A stretch of 64,000 nt of DNA. It comes from Jaltomata sinuosa (lineage: Eukaryota; Streptophyta; Magnoliopsida; Solanales; Solanaceae). The translations under genes and the position numbers were made by a program. The notes under the pieces were generated by a model that did no database searches, had not been told where the DNA came from, and saw only the letters and a list, made by a program, of their open reading frames with translations. Location of the stretch: the NCBI GenBank assembly GCA_003996215.1, contig QJPP01001532.1, positions 406,486-470,485 of the forward strand. The letters run 5' to 3'. Numbering within the stretch: the stretch's first letter is position 1; each line of letters starts with the position of its first letter. Of the stretch, positions 22,198-34,403 are shown piece after piece.

Positions 22198-22815
22198 TTG
22201 TATGACCTTCAGAATCGACAAGACCAGGAGGATTCTCCCGATGTGGTCACGGGTATGTTACAAGTCTTCCATTTAGATGTTTATGCATTGTTAGACCCAG
22301 GGGATACACTTTCCTTTATAACTCCTTATATAGCAGTGAATTTTGGTGTCAGTCAAGAAATCCTCCCAGAACCCTTCTCAGTCTCTACTTCAGTTGGTGA
22401 CCCAGTTATAGCTAGATGGGTATACAAAAATTTCCCTGTCACAATTTCCCAGAAAGTCACCTCAGCCGATTTAGTAGAGTTAGAAATGACTGACTTCGAT
22501 GTTATTCTAGGAATGAATTGGTTACACTCCTGTTATGCCTCAGTTGATTGCAGAAGTAAGATCGTTCAGTTCCAGTTTGAAAATGATCCAGTCTTAGAAT
22601 GGAAGGGTGGTACCTCAGTGCCAGTAGGTCGATTCATCTCTTACCTTAAGGCTAGAAAAATAATTTTCAAAGGGTATATCTATCATCTTGTTCGGGTTAA
22701 GAATTCAAACTCCGACACCCCAACTCTTGAGTTAGTGCTAGTGGTGAGTGAGTTCCCAGAAGTGTTTCCAGAAGATCTTTCCAAAGTTCCTCCCAAAAGG
22801 GAAATTGACTTCTGA
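22198..22815 (+). pseudogene. E2 protease remnant
   Basis: A retropepsin-like segment in which the catalytic motif reads DPGDT instead of the usual D-S-G-A-[ST], followed by SFITPY and VILGMNWL, the conserved second half of Tekay proteases. It ends at a TGA where relatives have a sense codon. The altered active-site loop and stop argue against activity. Confidence 0.8.
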
Positions 22816-24160
22816 ATAGATCTCCTTCTGGATACCCAACCTATTTCAATTCATCCTTACAGAATGGCTCCAGTTAAGATTAAGTAATTGAAAGAACAGT
22901 TGAAAGACCTTCTAGATAGGGGCTTTATCAGACCCAGCATCTCTCCATGGGGTGCTCCAGTTCTCTTCATGCATAAGAAGGACGGTTCTCTCAGGATTTG
23001 CATTGACTATCGTCAGTTGAACAAACTCACAATTAAGAATAAGTATCCCATCCCTAAGATTGATGACTTTTTCGACCAGCTTTAGGGTGCTCGTTGCTTC
23101 TCTAAGATAGTCCTCAGGTCTGGCTATCATCAGCTCAAAGTCAGAGATAGTGACATCTCGAAGACAGCCTTCAGGACTCGGTATGGTCACTATGAATTCA
23201 TAGTTATGTCTTTTGGACTAACCAATGCTCCTGCAGCTTTCATGGATTTAATGAACAGGGTGTTCAAACAGTATTTGGACTTGTTCGTCATTGTCTTCAT
23301 TGATGATATCCTTATTTATTCTCAAAATAAAGAGGAGCATGCGAATCATCTGAGGGTCGTTCTACAGACTCTCACAGACTGCTAGTTATTTGCCAAGTTC
23401 AGTAAGTGTGAGTTCTGGTTGAAATCAGTTTCTTTTCTTGATCATGTGGTGTCTAGTGAAGGTATTCGAGTTGATTCTCAGAAGATTGAGGCAGTAAAGA
23501 ACCGGCCCAGACCCACCTCTCCAATAGACATTAGAAGTTTCTTGGGTTTGGCTGATTACTATAGGAGGTTTATGGAAGTATTTTCATCCATAGCTGCCCT
23601 ATTGACCAAGTTGACTCAGAAAAAGGTCAAGTTCTAGTGGTCAGATAAGTGTGAGAAAAGCTTCTTATAACTAAAGACCAGGCTGACTACAGCTCCCGTT
23701 TTGACTCTACTAGAGGGTTTGGATGGCTATGTGGTTTATTGCAATGCATCTAGGGTCGGCCTGGGTTGTATTTTTATATAGCAAGGTAAGGTCATAGCTT
23801 ATGGTTCCAGACAGCTTAAGATTCATGAGAAGAACTACCTGACTCATGACCTTGAGCTTGCAGCTGTTATGTTTGCCCTAAAGATCTGGAGACACTACTT
23901 GTATGGTGTTCATGTTGATGTGTTCACAAATCATAAGAGCCTCCAGTATGTGTTCACCCAGAAAGAGTTGAATCTTCATCAGAGAAGGTGGCTTGAGTTC
24001 CTCAAAGACTAAGATATGAATGTGCTCTACCATTCGGGTAAGGCCAATGTGGTGGCTGATTCCCTCAGCAGACTGTCCATAGGTAGTGTGTCACATGTAG
24101 AGGAAGGGGAAAAGGAACTAGCCAGAGATATTCACAGGCTTGCTCGTTTAGGAGTTGCCT
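22816..24160 (+). pseudogene. E2 reverse transcriptase-RNase H remnant
   Basis: RT signatures are in order: WGAPVLF, DGSLRICIDYRQLN, SFGLTNAPAAF and the catalytic FIDDILIYS (about 23296-23322, both aspartates kept). RNase H follows (YASRQL-like, THDLELAAV, ALKIWRHYLYG). Stops include 23083, about 23383 and 23635 (TAG), TAA near 23668 and 24010, and TAG near 23779. A frame change near 24160 separates it from integrase. Confidence 0.85.
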
Positions 24161-24161
24161 T

Positions 24162-25658
24162 ATGGATACGACAGATGGTGGTGTGACAGTCCAGAATGGG
24201 TCAGAATCTTCATTGGTAGCAGAGGTTAAAGAGAAACAGGACAGTGATCCTATATTGCTTCAGTTGAAAGATGTAGTTCATCAGCAGAGAGTTGAGGTTT
24301 TCTCCCAAAGGGGAGATGGTGTGCTTCACTACCAGGGTCTCTTATGTGTGCCTAATGTGGGTGAATTAAGGCAGCAGATCCTTACAGAAGCCCATAATTC
24401 CAGATATTCTATTCATCTCAGTGCCACTAAGATGTACCGTGATCTACGAGAAGTCTATTGGTGGAATGGCATAAAGAGGGACATTGCAGATTTTATAGCT
24501 AGGTGTCCCAACTATCAGCAAGTGAAGGTAGAACATTAGAAACCAGAAGGTGTGACTCAAGATATTAGCATTCCTACTTGGAAGTGGGAGGTGATCAACA
24601 TGGATTTCATTACAGGTTTACCTCATACCCGCAAACAGCACAACTCCATTTGGGTGATAGTGGACAGGGTTACTAAGTCAGCTCACTTCTTGGTTGTCAA
24701 GACTACAAATTCAGCAGAGGACTATGCCAAACTCTACATCAGCGAGGTAGCCAGGATACATGGGGTTCCCTTGTCTATCATCTCAGATAGGGATCCCCAG
24801 TTTACATCCCATTTCTGGAGATCATTTCAGAAAGGTCTTGGTACTTAGGTAAATCTAAGTACAGCATTTCATCCGCAGACGAATGGTCAGGCAGAGCGTA
24901 CCATTTATACCTTAGAGGACATGTTGAGAGCTTATGTGATTGATTTCAAAGGTAGTTGGGATGATCACCTACCTCTCATAGATTTTGCCTATAATAACAT
25001 CTTCTATTCAAGCATTCAGATGGCCCCATATGAGGCACTCTATAGGCATAGATGCAGATCTCTGGTTGGTTGGTTCGACGTAGGCAAAGCATCCTTGGTT
25101 GGGCCAGATTCAGTTCATGAGCCTATGGAGAAAGTTTAGCTCATCGAATAAGGATTGAAAACAGCTCAGAGTCGTCAGAAGTCCTATGCAGATGTGAGAA
25201 GAAGGGACTTAGAGTTTGAGATCGATGATTGGGTCGTCCTGAAAGTGTCACCCATGAAGGGGGTGATGAGATTTGGAAAGAAAGGAAAGCTCGGTCCCAG
25301 GTATGTAGGTCCTTACAAAATCTTGAAAAGGATTGGTAATGTGGCCTATGAGTTAGAGTTGTCAGCGAAACTAGCAGCGGTTTATCCGGTCTTTCACATT
25401 TCTTTATTGAAGAAGTGTGTTGGTGATCCGACAGTGATAGTGCCTTTAGAGAGTGTAGCTGTGAAGGATAGCCTCACTTATGAGGAGGTCCCAGTTGAGA
25501 TTCTTGACCGTCAGGTTCGTAGATTGAGAAATAAGGAAGTCACTTCAGTAAAGGTCTTCTGGAGGAATCAGTCCGTAGAGGGAGCTACTTGGGAAGCAAA
25601 ACCAGTCATGATGGCCAAGTACCCTCACCTATTTTCCTCTGATTCAGTTTCCGCTTGA
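24162..25658 (+). pseudogene. E2 integrase and chromodomain remnant
   Basis: An HHCC zinc-binding region (H...H and C-PNYQQ) lies at about 24390-24540. The catalytic core follows with MDFITGL, SDRDPQFTS and QAERTI, supplying the three acidic residues of the D,D-35-E triad. The tail (25155-25658) holds the DNA-binding region (MKGVMRFGKKGKL) and a C-terminal chromodomain-like motif (VEILDR...VKVFWRNQ...ATWEA). Chromodomains target integration to particular chromatin. Stops occur at 24537, 24846 and 25137 (all TAG). Confidence 0.87.
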
Positions 25659-25852
25659 GGTAATAGTTCCTCTCCAGTTTCTCAGTTTACTCTCATGTAC
25701 TTCAGTCTCACTATCATGATCCCTCAGCATATTTGCATACTCATGGGACTCAGTTCGGTTAGATATCAGTTTTTAGTACTCGTTTGGTAGGGATTGCAGC
25801 TCTTTTCCTCCAGACTCAGCTTGTCTAGTCTTTATTCGAGGACGAATGATCC

Positions 25853-25862
25853 CAAGGGGGAG
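25853..25862 (+). promoter_or_regulatory. E2 polypurine tract
   Basis: AAGGGGGAGA lies just upstream of the 3' LTR. It primes plus-strand synthesis in this class of element. Confidence 0.75.
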
Positions 25863-25866
25863 ATAT

Positions 25867-27979
25867 TGTAACACCCCAGAACTCTGTAGCCTAGACTCAG
25901 TTCAAAAAACCAAAAAAAATAAATTTTTCAACTGTCAGCCAGAAACCACGAGTCAGTTCCACGAGTCATGGAAGTTTCCATGAGTCATGGGTTGTGCCTC
26001 TGAAATCAGATCAGAGGTCAGACTTTTCCTCTGAGAACCACGGATTGGTTCCTCGAACCGTGGAACAGTCCATGAGTCATGGAATGCAATCGTGGAACTC
26101 AGACAGAGGCCAGCCAAGTTGGTTTTAAAACCACGAGTCGGAATCACGGATTGTGGAATGATCCATGAGTCGTGGATTCCACTCGTGGGACTCAGACCTG
26201 AGACCCAACTGTCCCTCAGGAGCCACAACTGGGTTCCACGAATCGTGGATGGTTCCATGAGTCTTTAATCTAAGTCATGGAACTAAGACCCGCAGCAAGA
26301 CAAAAGGGTCCAAGAACCACGACAGGGTTCCACAAGCCATGGAAGCTTCCACGAGTCGTGGAATCCATCCGTAGAACCTGAGTTGCGATTTTTCCAGCAA
26401 AATTCTTTTATTTTCCCAGGGGCATTTTGGACTTTTCCTTTACTTTTTAAGGCCTATGCTACATCGTTTTGGTTATTCTAAGCCTAATTAATTAGCCAAA
26501 ACTACCTAAATCACCTATTCACCTAAAAATCATCAGACTTAGAAAGAAAAGGAGAAAAAAAAGGTGACAATTTTCTCTCAAGAACAAGCAGGAGGTCTTC
26601 TTTAAGCTCAGCCCTAAACCTAATGATTTCCTCCATAGATTCTTCTCTGGGTATGTGGGATTTCACTAGTGGGTTCCTTTTGCCCATTAGGTCTCTAGAA
26701 TTTAGCCAGTTCTTCATATCTATGAAATATTCAGACCTAGGGTTCCTAAAACTTAGGGATTCCTTTCAAGATGCTATTGATTAAGTGCTATTAGCTATAT
26801 GTTTCTTGGAGAATTTGTATAGTTACATGTACAGAATCTGGTAACCCTAGCTTGTAGTGAAATTCAGTATTTACAATCTATACTTGCTAGGTAGATAATT
26901 CAGACAGGCATGTTTCAGAATAAAATGCTATCATGTTTCAGTATATATGTATGTTGCATTCTCAAATAATTATCAGTATTTGAGTTATCCAGTACTTCAG
27001 CTTGCATTTCATTGCTTACATTCAGTTGGGAGTAGACTTAATACCGAGTGGACGAAGGAATAAAGGCTTGGCTGTCAAATTAGGCTGAGACCTTTAGTAG
27101 CAGTCCCCAAGTCCCAGAACTATGGTGCCACCGTAGGTATAGAAGGGGGTCAGCTATCATATTAGGTTGGTTACCCTTGTCCCCTGTGGACATCAGTTTA
27201 GTGGATCCACGTCAGCTTTGTTCATACCTTTGGCACGGTATGAACACCCTTCCATCCAGGTTACAGGTTGGCCCCATAGTTAGCTCAGCTTGGGGTATGT
27301 AGGTTAATAGTATCTGCCACATTCAGATTCATGTTGCATTTGACTATGTACTTAGTATCTAGTTCAGTATTCAGTTCAGCAGATTTTATATTCATGTTAG
27401 TACTTGGTCATTGCATCCAGCTTAATTTTCGGTTTATGCTTCAGTACATATATTTCCATGTTCAGTTATCATGTTGTTCAGCTTAGCCCATATCCCGCAT
27501 GCTCAGTACATTCAAAGTACTAACGCATACTTTTGTACTACATTATTTTATGATGTAGATTAAGGAGTTCAGCATCCATACCGCTCTTAGATCGACTTCC
27601 AATCCTACTCAGCAGCTTCAGTGGTGAGTCCACATAGTTCGAGGACGATAGACATGCTTTACTTTTCAGTCTTCTTATTTCAGTTTTTAGATTATTAGAG
27701 TTAACTGGGGGCATGTCCCAGCAACTCGTATCAGTTAGAGGCTTTTAGACATAGATTAGATTCAGTTATTGAGTTGTTAGTGTTATTTTCAGTCATCACT
27801 ATATTCTATATATACTTTTATATTCAGACATGCTTTGGGATCTTTCCCACTTCAGATATTAAACTGCTTTCATCTTCTGCACAGTATATGTTTTTAACTG
27901 AAATTGCCTAGATATGCAGGACCATGGGTTAGCTTGGGGTCACTTGTGACACTAAGCACCGTGTTATATCTAGGTGACA
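25867..27979 (+). repeat. E2 3' LTR
   Basis: Begins TGTAACACCCC and ends GGTGACA, followed by TSD TGAGC. It retains a 175-bp segment (27236-27410) missing in the 5' LTR but has lost a short GGGTAACCTC-type segment near its end. Confidence 0.87.
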
Positions 27980-27984
27980 TGAGC

Positions 27985-28763
27985 GAACCAAGTTTATTTC
28001 TTGTGGTGTAATTATTGCATGTTGGTCTATGAGTGGATGGGTGGTTGTGTTTAAATGCTATATTGGTGCTTGTGTGGACCGGGATTGCATGTTAAACACT
28101 GTAGATGATGTTTTAAGAATCCTTGGGTGGTCCGAGTTACTTGAAAGGGGGTGGAGTCACATATATTATTGTTGTGGTTTCAGACATATCTCATGTGGTT
28201 GATAAGTTGGGTTCATGACTGAGAGTCTTATTTATATTCACTGACTTGGGTTATGCATGTTTTTGTCCTATTTTACTAAGTTTTAGTTATGTGTTCATAT
28301 TTTGTATAATTGGATTGACCAATGATCCTACCAGTAGACTGTTATTTTTGTGTACTGATATAGCACTTGCTTTTCTTTTGCTGAGTACAGGGCATATTTT
28401 GGTGGTGGCTGCGTGACCTCAGTTATGACACAGACGTTTCTTGAATCTAATGGTGAGCTGCTTCTTCCGAGCTGCCATGGATTCATCTACTCTTTCTAGT
28501 CCATTGTTCGGACTTAGATTCCTTTTTGTTTGGGGTTGCATCCCCGTATTCTAGTCTATGTTAGATGTTTTGGTACACGACTTTCATATTCTAAGGGTTA
28601 TTTCCACAGGGATTTTTATCATTTACTTTTAGTTATGAATCTTGGTTTTAATTAATGCAAACTGGTTTTAGCTACTTCATTTTGATAAGTGTTGACTTGG
28701 GTACTTGATTCGCTCACCGGGGGTTTAGGGTGGGTGCCACTTGTGGCAGTTTAAGTCATGACA
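27985..28763 (+). repeat. E3 5' LTR, part 2
   Basis: Continues the LTR interrupted at 18880. It aligns with 40340-41142 of E4 (GGTTGCATG, TTAACACT and AGTACAG blocks) and ends ATGACA. Confidence 0.8.
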
Positions 28764-28767
28764 AAGA

Positions 28768-28785
28768 TGGTATCAGAGCCCTAGG
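28768..28785 (+). promoter_or_regulatory. E3 primer-binding site
   Basis: TGGTATCAGAGCCCTAGG, complementary to the initiator tRNA-Met 3' end (family knowledge), sits four bases after the LTR. Confidence 0.8.
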
Positions 28786-28979
28786 TTTATTGATCTCATC
28801 ATACCAAAATGGGTCTAGTAGAGTCTTGCGAAATGGTACAGACGTCTGTACTTTTCTTCGAGAGGCTACAGGACTTTAGGAAACTATCTTTTCTTCCTTC
28901 TTTCGTGCTATAACTTGACTCCAATTGGTATCTGGTGATCCAAATTGGTATCTGACTTTCTTAATTCTTTTTTCCATAA

Positions 28980-31095
28980 ATGGTTAACACCAGACGAAAT
29001 AGAGCAAGGGCATCAGCTCCAGCTGCGGGATCGGCAGTCCGAGAGTGAGGAAGGGGAAGAGGGAGAGTGACACCTGCCAAGGGTGGAGCTCAGGCGACTG
29101 CTCAGTAGATGGAAATGACCCCTCCCCCTCCCCAGGATCATATTGAGGATGCAAAGGTGTTACACGAGAATGGAGCAGAACCAAAGGTTACGGCATCGGT
29201 TGGAGGTGCAGGTTTACCTCCTATGTTTTTTGAGGTTGTACAGCAGGTGTTGGCATTTCTGAGCGGCTTGGCAGGTACTGGATCCACCCACACTACGCTA
29301 GTAGTTTAGGTTCCGGGCACTCATCATGTTGTTGCCATCGCTCCAAGGATGGATAAAGCTTCAGCTACTGATGCATTCTTTTGTCCGGTACTAGGCCCTA
29401 TCATGACCGGGACCGAGCATGAGTTGTTGACTAAGTTCTTGAAGCTGAAAACTCCATCATTTCATCATACAAAGAATAAGGATGCCTTCAAATTTATTCT
29501 GGATTGTTATGAAAGGTTGTATAAGTTGGGTATTGTACAGCATCATGGAGTGGAGTTTGTGACTTTTTAGTTGCAGGGTGATGCCAAGCAGTGGTGGAGG
29601 GCTCATGTAGAGTGTCGATCATCAACCTTGCCCCCGATGACTTAGGCCCAGTTTCATGCCCTGTTTCTAGAAAAATATATGCCCCGTACTCTGAGGGATC
29701 GCAGGAAGGATGAGTTTCTGGCCCTTGAATAGGGCAGCATGTCTGTTGCAGCTTATGAGGCTAAGTTTCATGCCTTGTCTCTCTATGCTACCCAACTATT
29801 TAGCACTAAGGAAGAGAGAATTTTTCTGTATGTTAAGGGTTTAAATAATGAGTTACAGGTTCTATCTGTTCATATGAATTCTGTAGAGAAGAGTTTTAAT
29901 GAGGTAACTGACTATGTGAAGAAACTAGAGGGGATTAAGCAAGTTGGGCAGGCTAAGGTATTAGCCAAGAAGTCCTGGAATGTGGGTAACTTCAGTGGTT
30001 CTTACTCTAGAGGTCCCATCCAGCAGAGTTATTCAGCTCATCCTATCCAGTCAGCCCTGCCAGCTTCTACACATAGGTACAAGATTGAAAAGAATGCATT
30101 GGATGGATGCCCAGGCATTGAGAAGGAAGGACGCTTTCAGGTGGTTATTCAGGGGTCTATCAATAGTTTTCAGCTCTTAGAGGCCAGGGGGCTTCTTATT
30201 CTTCTGCCAGCAGGCCCTCTCTTGATCGAGGATATTTCTATTATGGTTATCCGAGTCATTTTAAGAGGGAATGCTCTCTCAAACAGACAGGTAAAGTGGT
30301 GCAGTAGTAGACTAAGCTTGTAGTTCCTGTAGAAGGAGGTGGCAATGGCATGGGGTACCCACATGATGGGCGAGGAAATTTTCAGAGAGGCCATGGAAAT
30401 AGATAAAATGGTAACATGGGGAGGGGAGTGGCGCAGCCATCTAGAGAGGTTTCTCAGATTGATGATAGATCTCATTGTTATGCCTTCCCAGGGAAGTCTT
30501 AGGCTGAGGCAGCAAATGTGGTGATAACAGGTACTATTCTTGTCTGTGACCAGATGGCTTCTATTTCATTTGATTCGGGTTCCACATATTCATATGTATC
30601 TATTAGATTTGCTTGGTTCTGGATTTGAATTGTGATGTTCTTGATTGCCCTATTCATGTTTCTACTCCAATTGGGGAGTCGGTAGTGGTAACCTATGTGT
30701 ACCATTTGTGTTCTGTTGTGTTTATGGGTTTTCATACTTGGGTAGATTTGGTTATTTTGGATATGCTGGATTTTTATGTTATTTTGGGTATGACCTGGTT
30801 GTCTCCTTATTATGCCATGTTAAACTACAATTCTAAGATAGTAACTCTAGAGATTTCGAGCATGGATAGACTAGAGTGGGAAGGTGTGTACAGGCCTAAA
30901 CCAACGAAGATCATATCCTTTATTCGAGATAGAAAGCTAGTGGGAAAGGGGTGTTCAGCCTTCATGGCTCATCTTCGGGATGTTAGTACGGAGTTTCCTT
31001 CTCATGAGTCAGTCCCTATGGTTTCTGAATTTCAGAAGGTATTTCCTACGGATCCGCTGGAATGCCTCCAGACAGGGACATTGATTTTTGTATAG
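28980..31095 (+). pseudogene. E3 gag-protease remnant
   Basis: Starts at ATG 28980 with an MVNTRRNRAR-type basic N-terminus, now broken by several stops. Gag segments at 29349-29570 and 29739-30050 carry FILDCYERLYKLGI, WW and KFHALS motifs. The zinc-knuckle region near 30200 is frameshifted. The protease part (30613-31095) keeps VILGMTWLSPYY, but the expected D-[PS]-G-S-T is out of frame at about 30575. It is close in sequence to E4 gag, so both come from one family. Confidence 0.82.
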
Positions 31096-32447
31096 ATTTA
31101 GAGTCGGGCACTCGCCCAATCTCTATTCCTACTTATCGTATGACTTTGGTACAGTTGAGGGAACTTAAAACTCAGTTTCAGGAACTTCTAGATAAGGGAT
31201 TAATTCATCCCAGTGCTTCACCTTGGGGTGCTCTGGTCTTGTTTGTGAAAAAAAAGGATGGTAGTATGAGGATGTGTATAGACTACTGGCAATTGAATAA
31301 GGTTACCATCTGAAATAAGTATCCTTTACCTCGCATAGATGATCTTTTTGACCAGTTGTAGGTGCTTCGGTGTTTTCAAAGATTGACTTAAGGTCAGGGT
31401 ATCACCAGCTAAAGATTAGGTCGTAGAATATACCTAAGATAACTTTCTGGACTCGGTATGGGCATTATGAGTTCCTGGTAATGTCGTTTGGGTTGACCAA
31501 TGTGCCAGCAGCCTTTATGAGTTTGATGAATGGTGTCTTCAAGTCATTTTTTGATTCCTTTGTGATTGTATTTATAGATGATATTTTGATTTACTTCAAG
31601 AGTAAGGAGGAGCATACAGAGCATCTTTCTATTGTTCTGGGGATTTTGAGGAGACGGAAATTGTATGCTAAGTTTTCGAAGTGCAAATTTTTGTTGTCTT
31701 CAGTTGCTTTCTTAGGACATGTGGATTCAGAAAAAGGGGTGATGGTGGATCCCCAAAAGATTAAGGCAATTAAGAGTTGGGTCCGGCCTAGCTTTGTGAC
31801 TGAGGTTAGGAGTTTTGTAGGTCTTGATGGCTATTATCGTAGGTTTGTCAAGAACTTTGCTTCCATTGATACTCACTTAACAAGATTAACCCAGAAGGGG
31901 GTACCATTTGTATGGTCTAACAAGTGTGAGGAGAGCTTCTAAAATCTCAAGACACTCCTGACTACAGCTCTTATCATTGCCAGTGGAAGGTAAAGATTTC
32001 ATTGTGTTTTATGATGCTTCACATTCGGGTTTGCGTGTTGTGTTAATGCAGGACAGGAATGTTATAGCTTATGCTTCGAGGCAATTGAAGTCTCATGAGA
32101 GGAATTACCTGACCTATGATTTGGAGTTGGCAGCGGTGGTATTTGCACTTAAGATTTGGAAACACTATCTCTATGGTGTCATGTGAGAGGTGTTCACAGA
32201 CCATCGCAGCCTGCAGCATGTGTTTACACATAAGGATTTGAATCTGAGACAAATAAGGTGGATGGAGTTGTTGAAAGATTATGATATGAACATCCAGTAT
32301 CATTGGAGTAAGGCCAATGTGGTGGCAGGCACATTGAGCCTGAAAGCGGTTAGCATGGGCAGTTTGGCTTGTTTGCGGGTGTCTAAGCGACCCTTGGCTA
32401 GAGAGATTCAAACTCTTGTATCCAAGTTCATGCAGTTGGCATTTTAG
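31062..32447 (+). pseudogene. E3 reverse transcriptase-RNase H remnant
   Basis: RT motifs SASPWGA, DGSMRMCIDY, SFGLTN and FIDDILIY are present (catalytic aspartates at about 31570-31584), followed by RNase H (YASRQLKSHERNY, LELAAVVFALKIW). Breaks include a TGA at about 31312, a frameshift near 31360, a TAA at about 31940 and further stops. It cannot encode a working enzyme. Confidence 0.83.
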
Positions 32448-32449
32448 AA

Positions 32450-33280
32450 AAGGGTGGAGTGTTGGCCAGTATTGGGGTTAAACCCATATTTCTAGAGGAA
32501 ATCAAGGCCAAACAGTTTAAGGATGTGCAATTGAACAAGCTTCGGAACAAGGTGGTGTCTGGAGAGACCCCGGATGCCACACTTGATGCGTGTGGGGTGT
32601 TATGTTTATGAGGGAAAATTTGTGTCCCTCGGGATGATGACTTGGTTCAGAATATGTTCATAGAAGCTCATGGTTCGCGGTACTCGATTAATCCGAGCAT
32701 AACCAAAATATACCAGACTTAAGGAGACTTTATTGGTGGCCTGGGATGAAGAGGGACATAGCTGAATATGTGTACAGATATCAAAATTGTCAGCAGGTGA
32801 AATATAAGCATCAAAGGCCTATAGGATTGCTTCAAAGGATTCATATTACTGCGAGGAAGTGGGAAAGGATACCATGGACTTCGTGGTGGGTCTTACTAAG
32901 ACCTTGGGAAAGTATGATTCAATTATGGTCATCATGGACAGGCTGACAAAGTCAGCTCATTTTATTCCGGTCAGGGTGGATTACAACTCCCAGCAGTTGG
33001 CCAAGATCTACGTCAAGGAGATAGTGAGATTGCACAGGGTGATCCTTTCCATCATTTCAGACAGAGGTATGCAGTTTACTTCTAAGTTCTGGGGCAAGTT
33101 ACACAAAGAGTTGGACACCCAACTCACTTTTAGCACAACTTTTCATCCTCAGACGGATGGTCAGTCAGAGAGGACGATTCAGGTGCTGGAGGACATCCTG
33201 AGAGCATGTGTGATTGATTTTAGGGGCCATTGGGATCAGTTGTTACTGTTGTGTGAAGTCTCATACAACAACAGTTATCA
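32450..33280 (+). pseudogene. E3 integrase remnant, 3'-truncated
   Basis: The HHCC region (YQNCQQVKYKHQRP) lies at about 32770-32820 and the catalytic core at 32859-33280, with MDFVVGL, SDRGMQFTS and GQSERTI keeping all three acidic residues. The reading ends after SYNNSY at about 33280, where similarity to E4 stops and AT-rich unrelated DNA begins. The chromodomain and 3' LTR are absent. Confidence 0.83.
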
Positions 33281-33375
33281 AGTTTGTATATTATTTAATT
33301 ACAATGGTGCATATTCTTAAAATATTAACTTACAACAATACATTTATACTTTATTAATTAGACCAAATTATGTTT

Positions 33376-34113
33376 TTTTATATTAATGATGCTATGTATA
33401 TCTATTATGTGCATTTGAAGTTGAGGTGTTGAAATTAGATGTAACCGTAATGGTATTGAAATATTTAGATAATCTTACTAATATTTTCTCACTTTTTTTT
33501 CCAAAATGTTGCACAATTATGGTCCCCCCCCGACATAGTTAAAATATAACGAAAATCTTGTTAGTAATTTATTTGATCGACTACCTAAATTATATTGTGA
33601 ATTGTGATCCCATTGATATTTCAGCATTTCAAATTTGGCAATTGTATGGATCATCTTTTGTTAGCTTCATTCGAATTGAACCTCTTCTCTTCTTTTATAT
33701 CATGTTTGAAACGAGACTTAATTTTTGTGACTATTTTAATTGTGTCTTGTCTTATCACGTTGAGGGGATGCTTTCAACAACTCATGAAACATATGTTGTT
33801 AATCCACTGAAGCATGTAGCTAAAAGTAAAACATCAGTTAAGTTAAATACCTTTTTTTATGGTTAAAGGTCTATAGACCTGTTTGGATTGATTTATTTTA
33901 AGCATATTTAAGTAAAAATAGTTTTGAAATATTTTTATAGTATTTGGGTAAAATTTAAAAAATATTTTTAAGCGCTTGTTTTTAAGCTAAGAAGGTACAA
34001 ATAAGTCAAAAGTTATATACACATCCAAACAGGCTCTATATCAAGTTAGAATAATGCAATTTCACTCTCTCTAATTTGGATGATTGTATTCTTTTAACCA
34101 TAGTTCGATCAAC
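33376..34113. repeat. Segmental direct duplication, copy A
   Basis: Matches copy B (35768-35947 and 37846-38541) by eye, for example TTTCAGCATTTCAAATTTGG at about 33620 and 37990, and CTTTTAACCATAGTTC near 34091 and 38515. Copy A carries a 159-bp MITE absent from copy B. Confidence 0.7.
33876..34034. mobile_element. 159-bp MITE
   Basis: Terminal inverted repeats CCTGTTTGGAT and ATCCAAACAGG are flanked by TCTATA on each side (33870-33875 and 34035-34040). Copy B (about 38460) preserves the uninterrupted site with a single TCTATA. The termini resemble hAT-type MITEs, but the superfamily is uncertain. Confidence 0.8.
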
Positions 34114-34403
34114 GTATCAGTTACGTGTAATTTGACAACTAGAACGAAAATAGTACCGTCCTAAAGATTATGACAGAAATATCAAGAACATGCCCCAGTA
34201 ATTGATAATTCTTATTACCAGGTCTTCAAAGATGATTTTTAATGCAATATCTACCAAGAACTCCAGCATGGTAAGAGAAATAGAAAAAAAGGAATGAAAT
34301 TGGAAAAACAAGCTTAATCATATACAATTGATAATTTTTTAGCTATTTGTTATTTCTTAATTTTGTCTAATTAACTTCAATTTGAATAAGAGTGAAGTGT
34401 TGA

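Larger units (their letters stand above)
18881..27979 (+). mobile_element. Chromovirus E2 (Tekay-like), full length, defective
   Basis: A 9.1-kb Ty3/gypsy element inside the LTR of E3, with a perfect TSD TGAGC (18876-18880 and 27980-27984). Domain order is gag, zinc knuckle, protease, reverse transcriptase, RNase H, integrase, chromodomain, which defines chromoviruses. The LTR ends are TGTAACACCCC and TGACA. A primer-binding site TGGTATCATTG (20826) and polypurine tract AAGGGGGAGA (25853) are present. The coding region carries about sixteen in-frame stops and a frameshift. LTR lengths differ (1941 and 2113 bp), mainly through a 175-bp indel. Confidence 0.9.
17455..33280 (+). mobile_element. 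Chromovirus E3 (Tekay-like), 3'-truncated, hosting E2
   Basis: The 5' LTR begins TGTAATGACCC at 17455 and ends ATGACA at 28763, interrupted by element E2 (18881-27979). A primer-binding site TGGTATCAGAGCCC (28768) and gag-pol remnants follow. Similarity to integrase stops abruptly at about 33280, so the chromodomain, polypurine tract and 3' LTR are missing. It belongs to the same family as E4 (38888-60200) by LTR sequence, palindrome array and gag start. Confidence 0.85.

Noticed and set aside
28768..28785. tRNA-Met gene fragment
   Set aside because: Only the primer-binding complement of a tRNA 3' end is present. No cloverleaf or A/B boxes.
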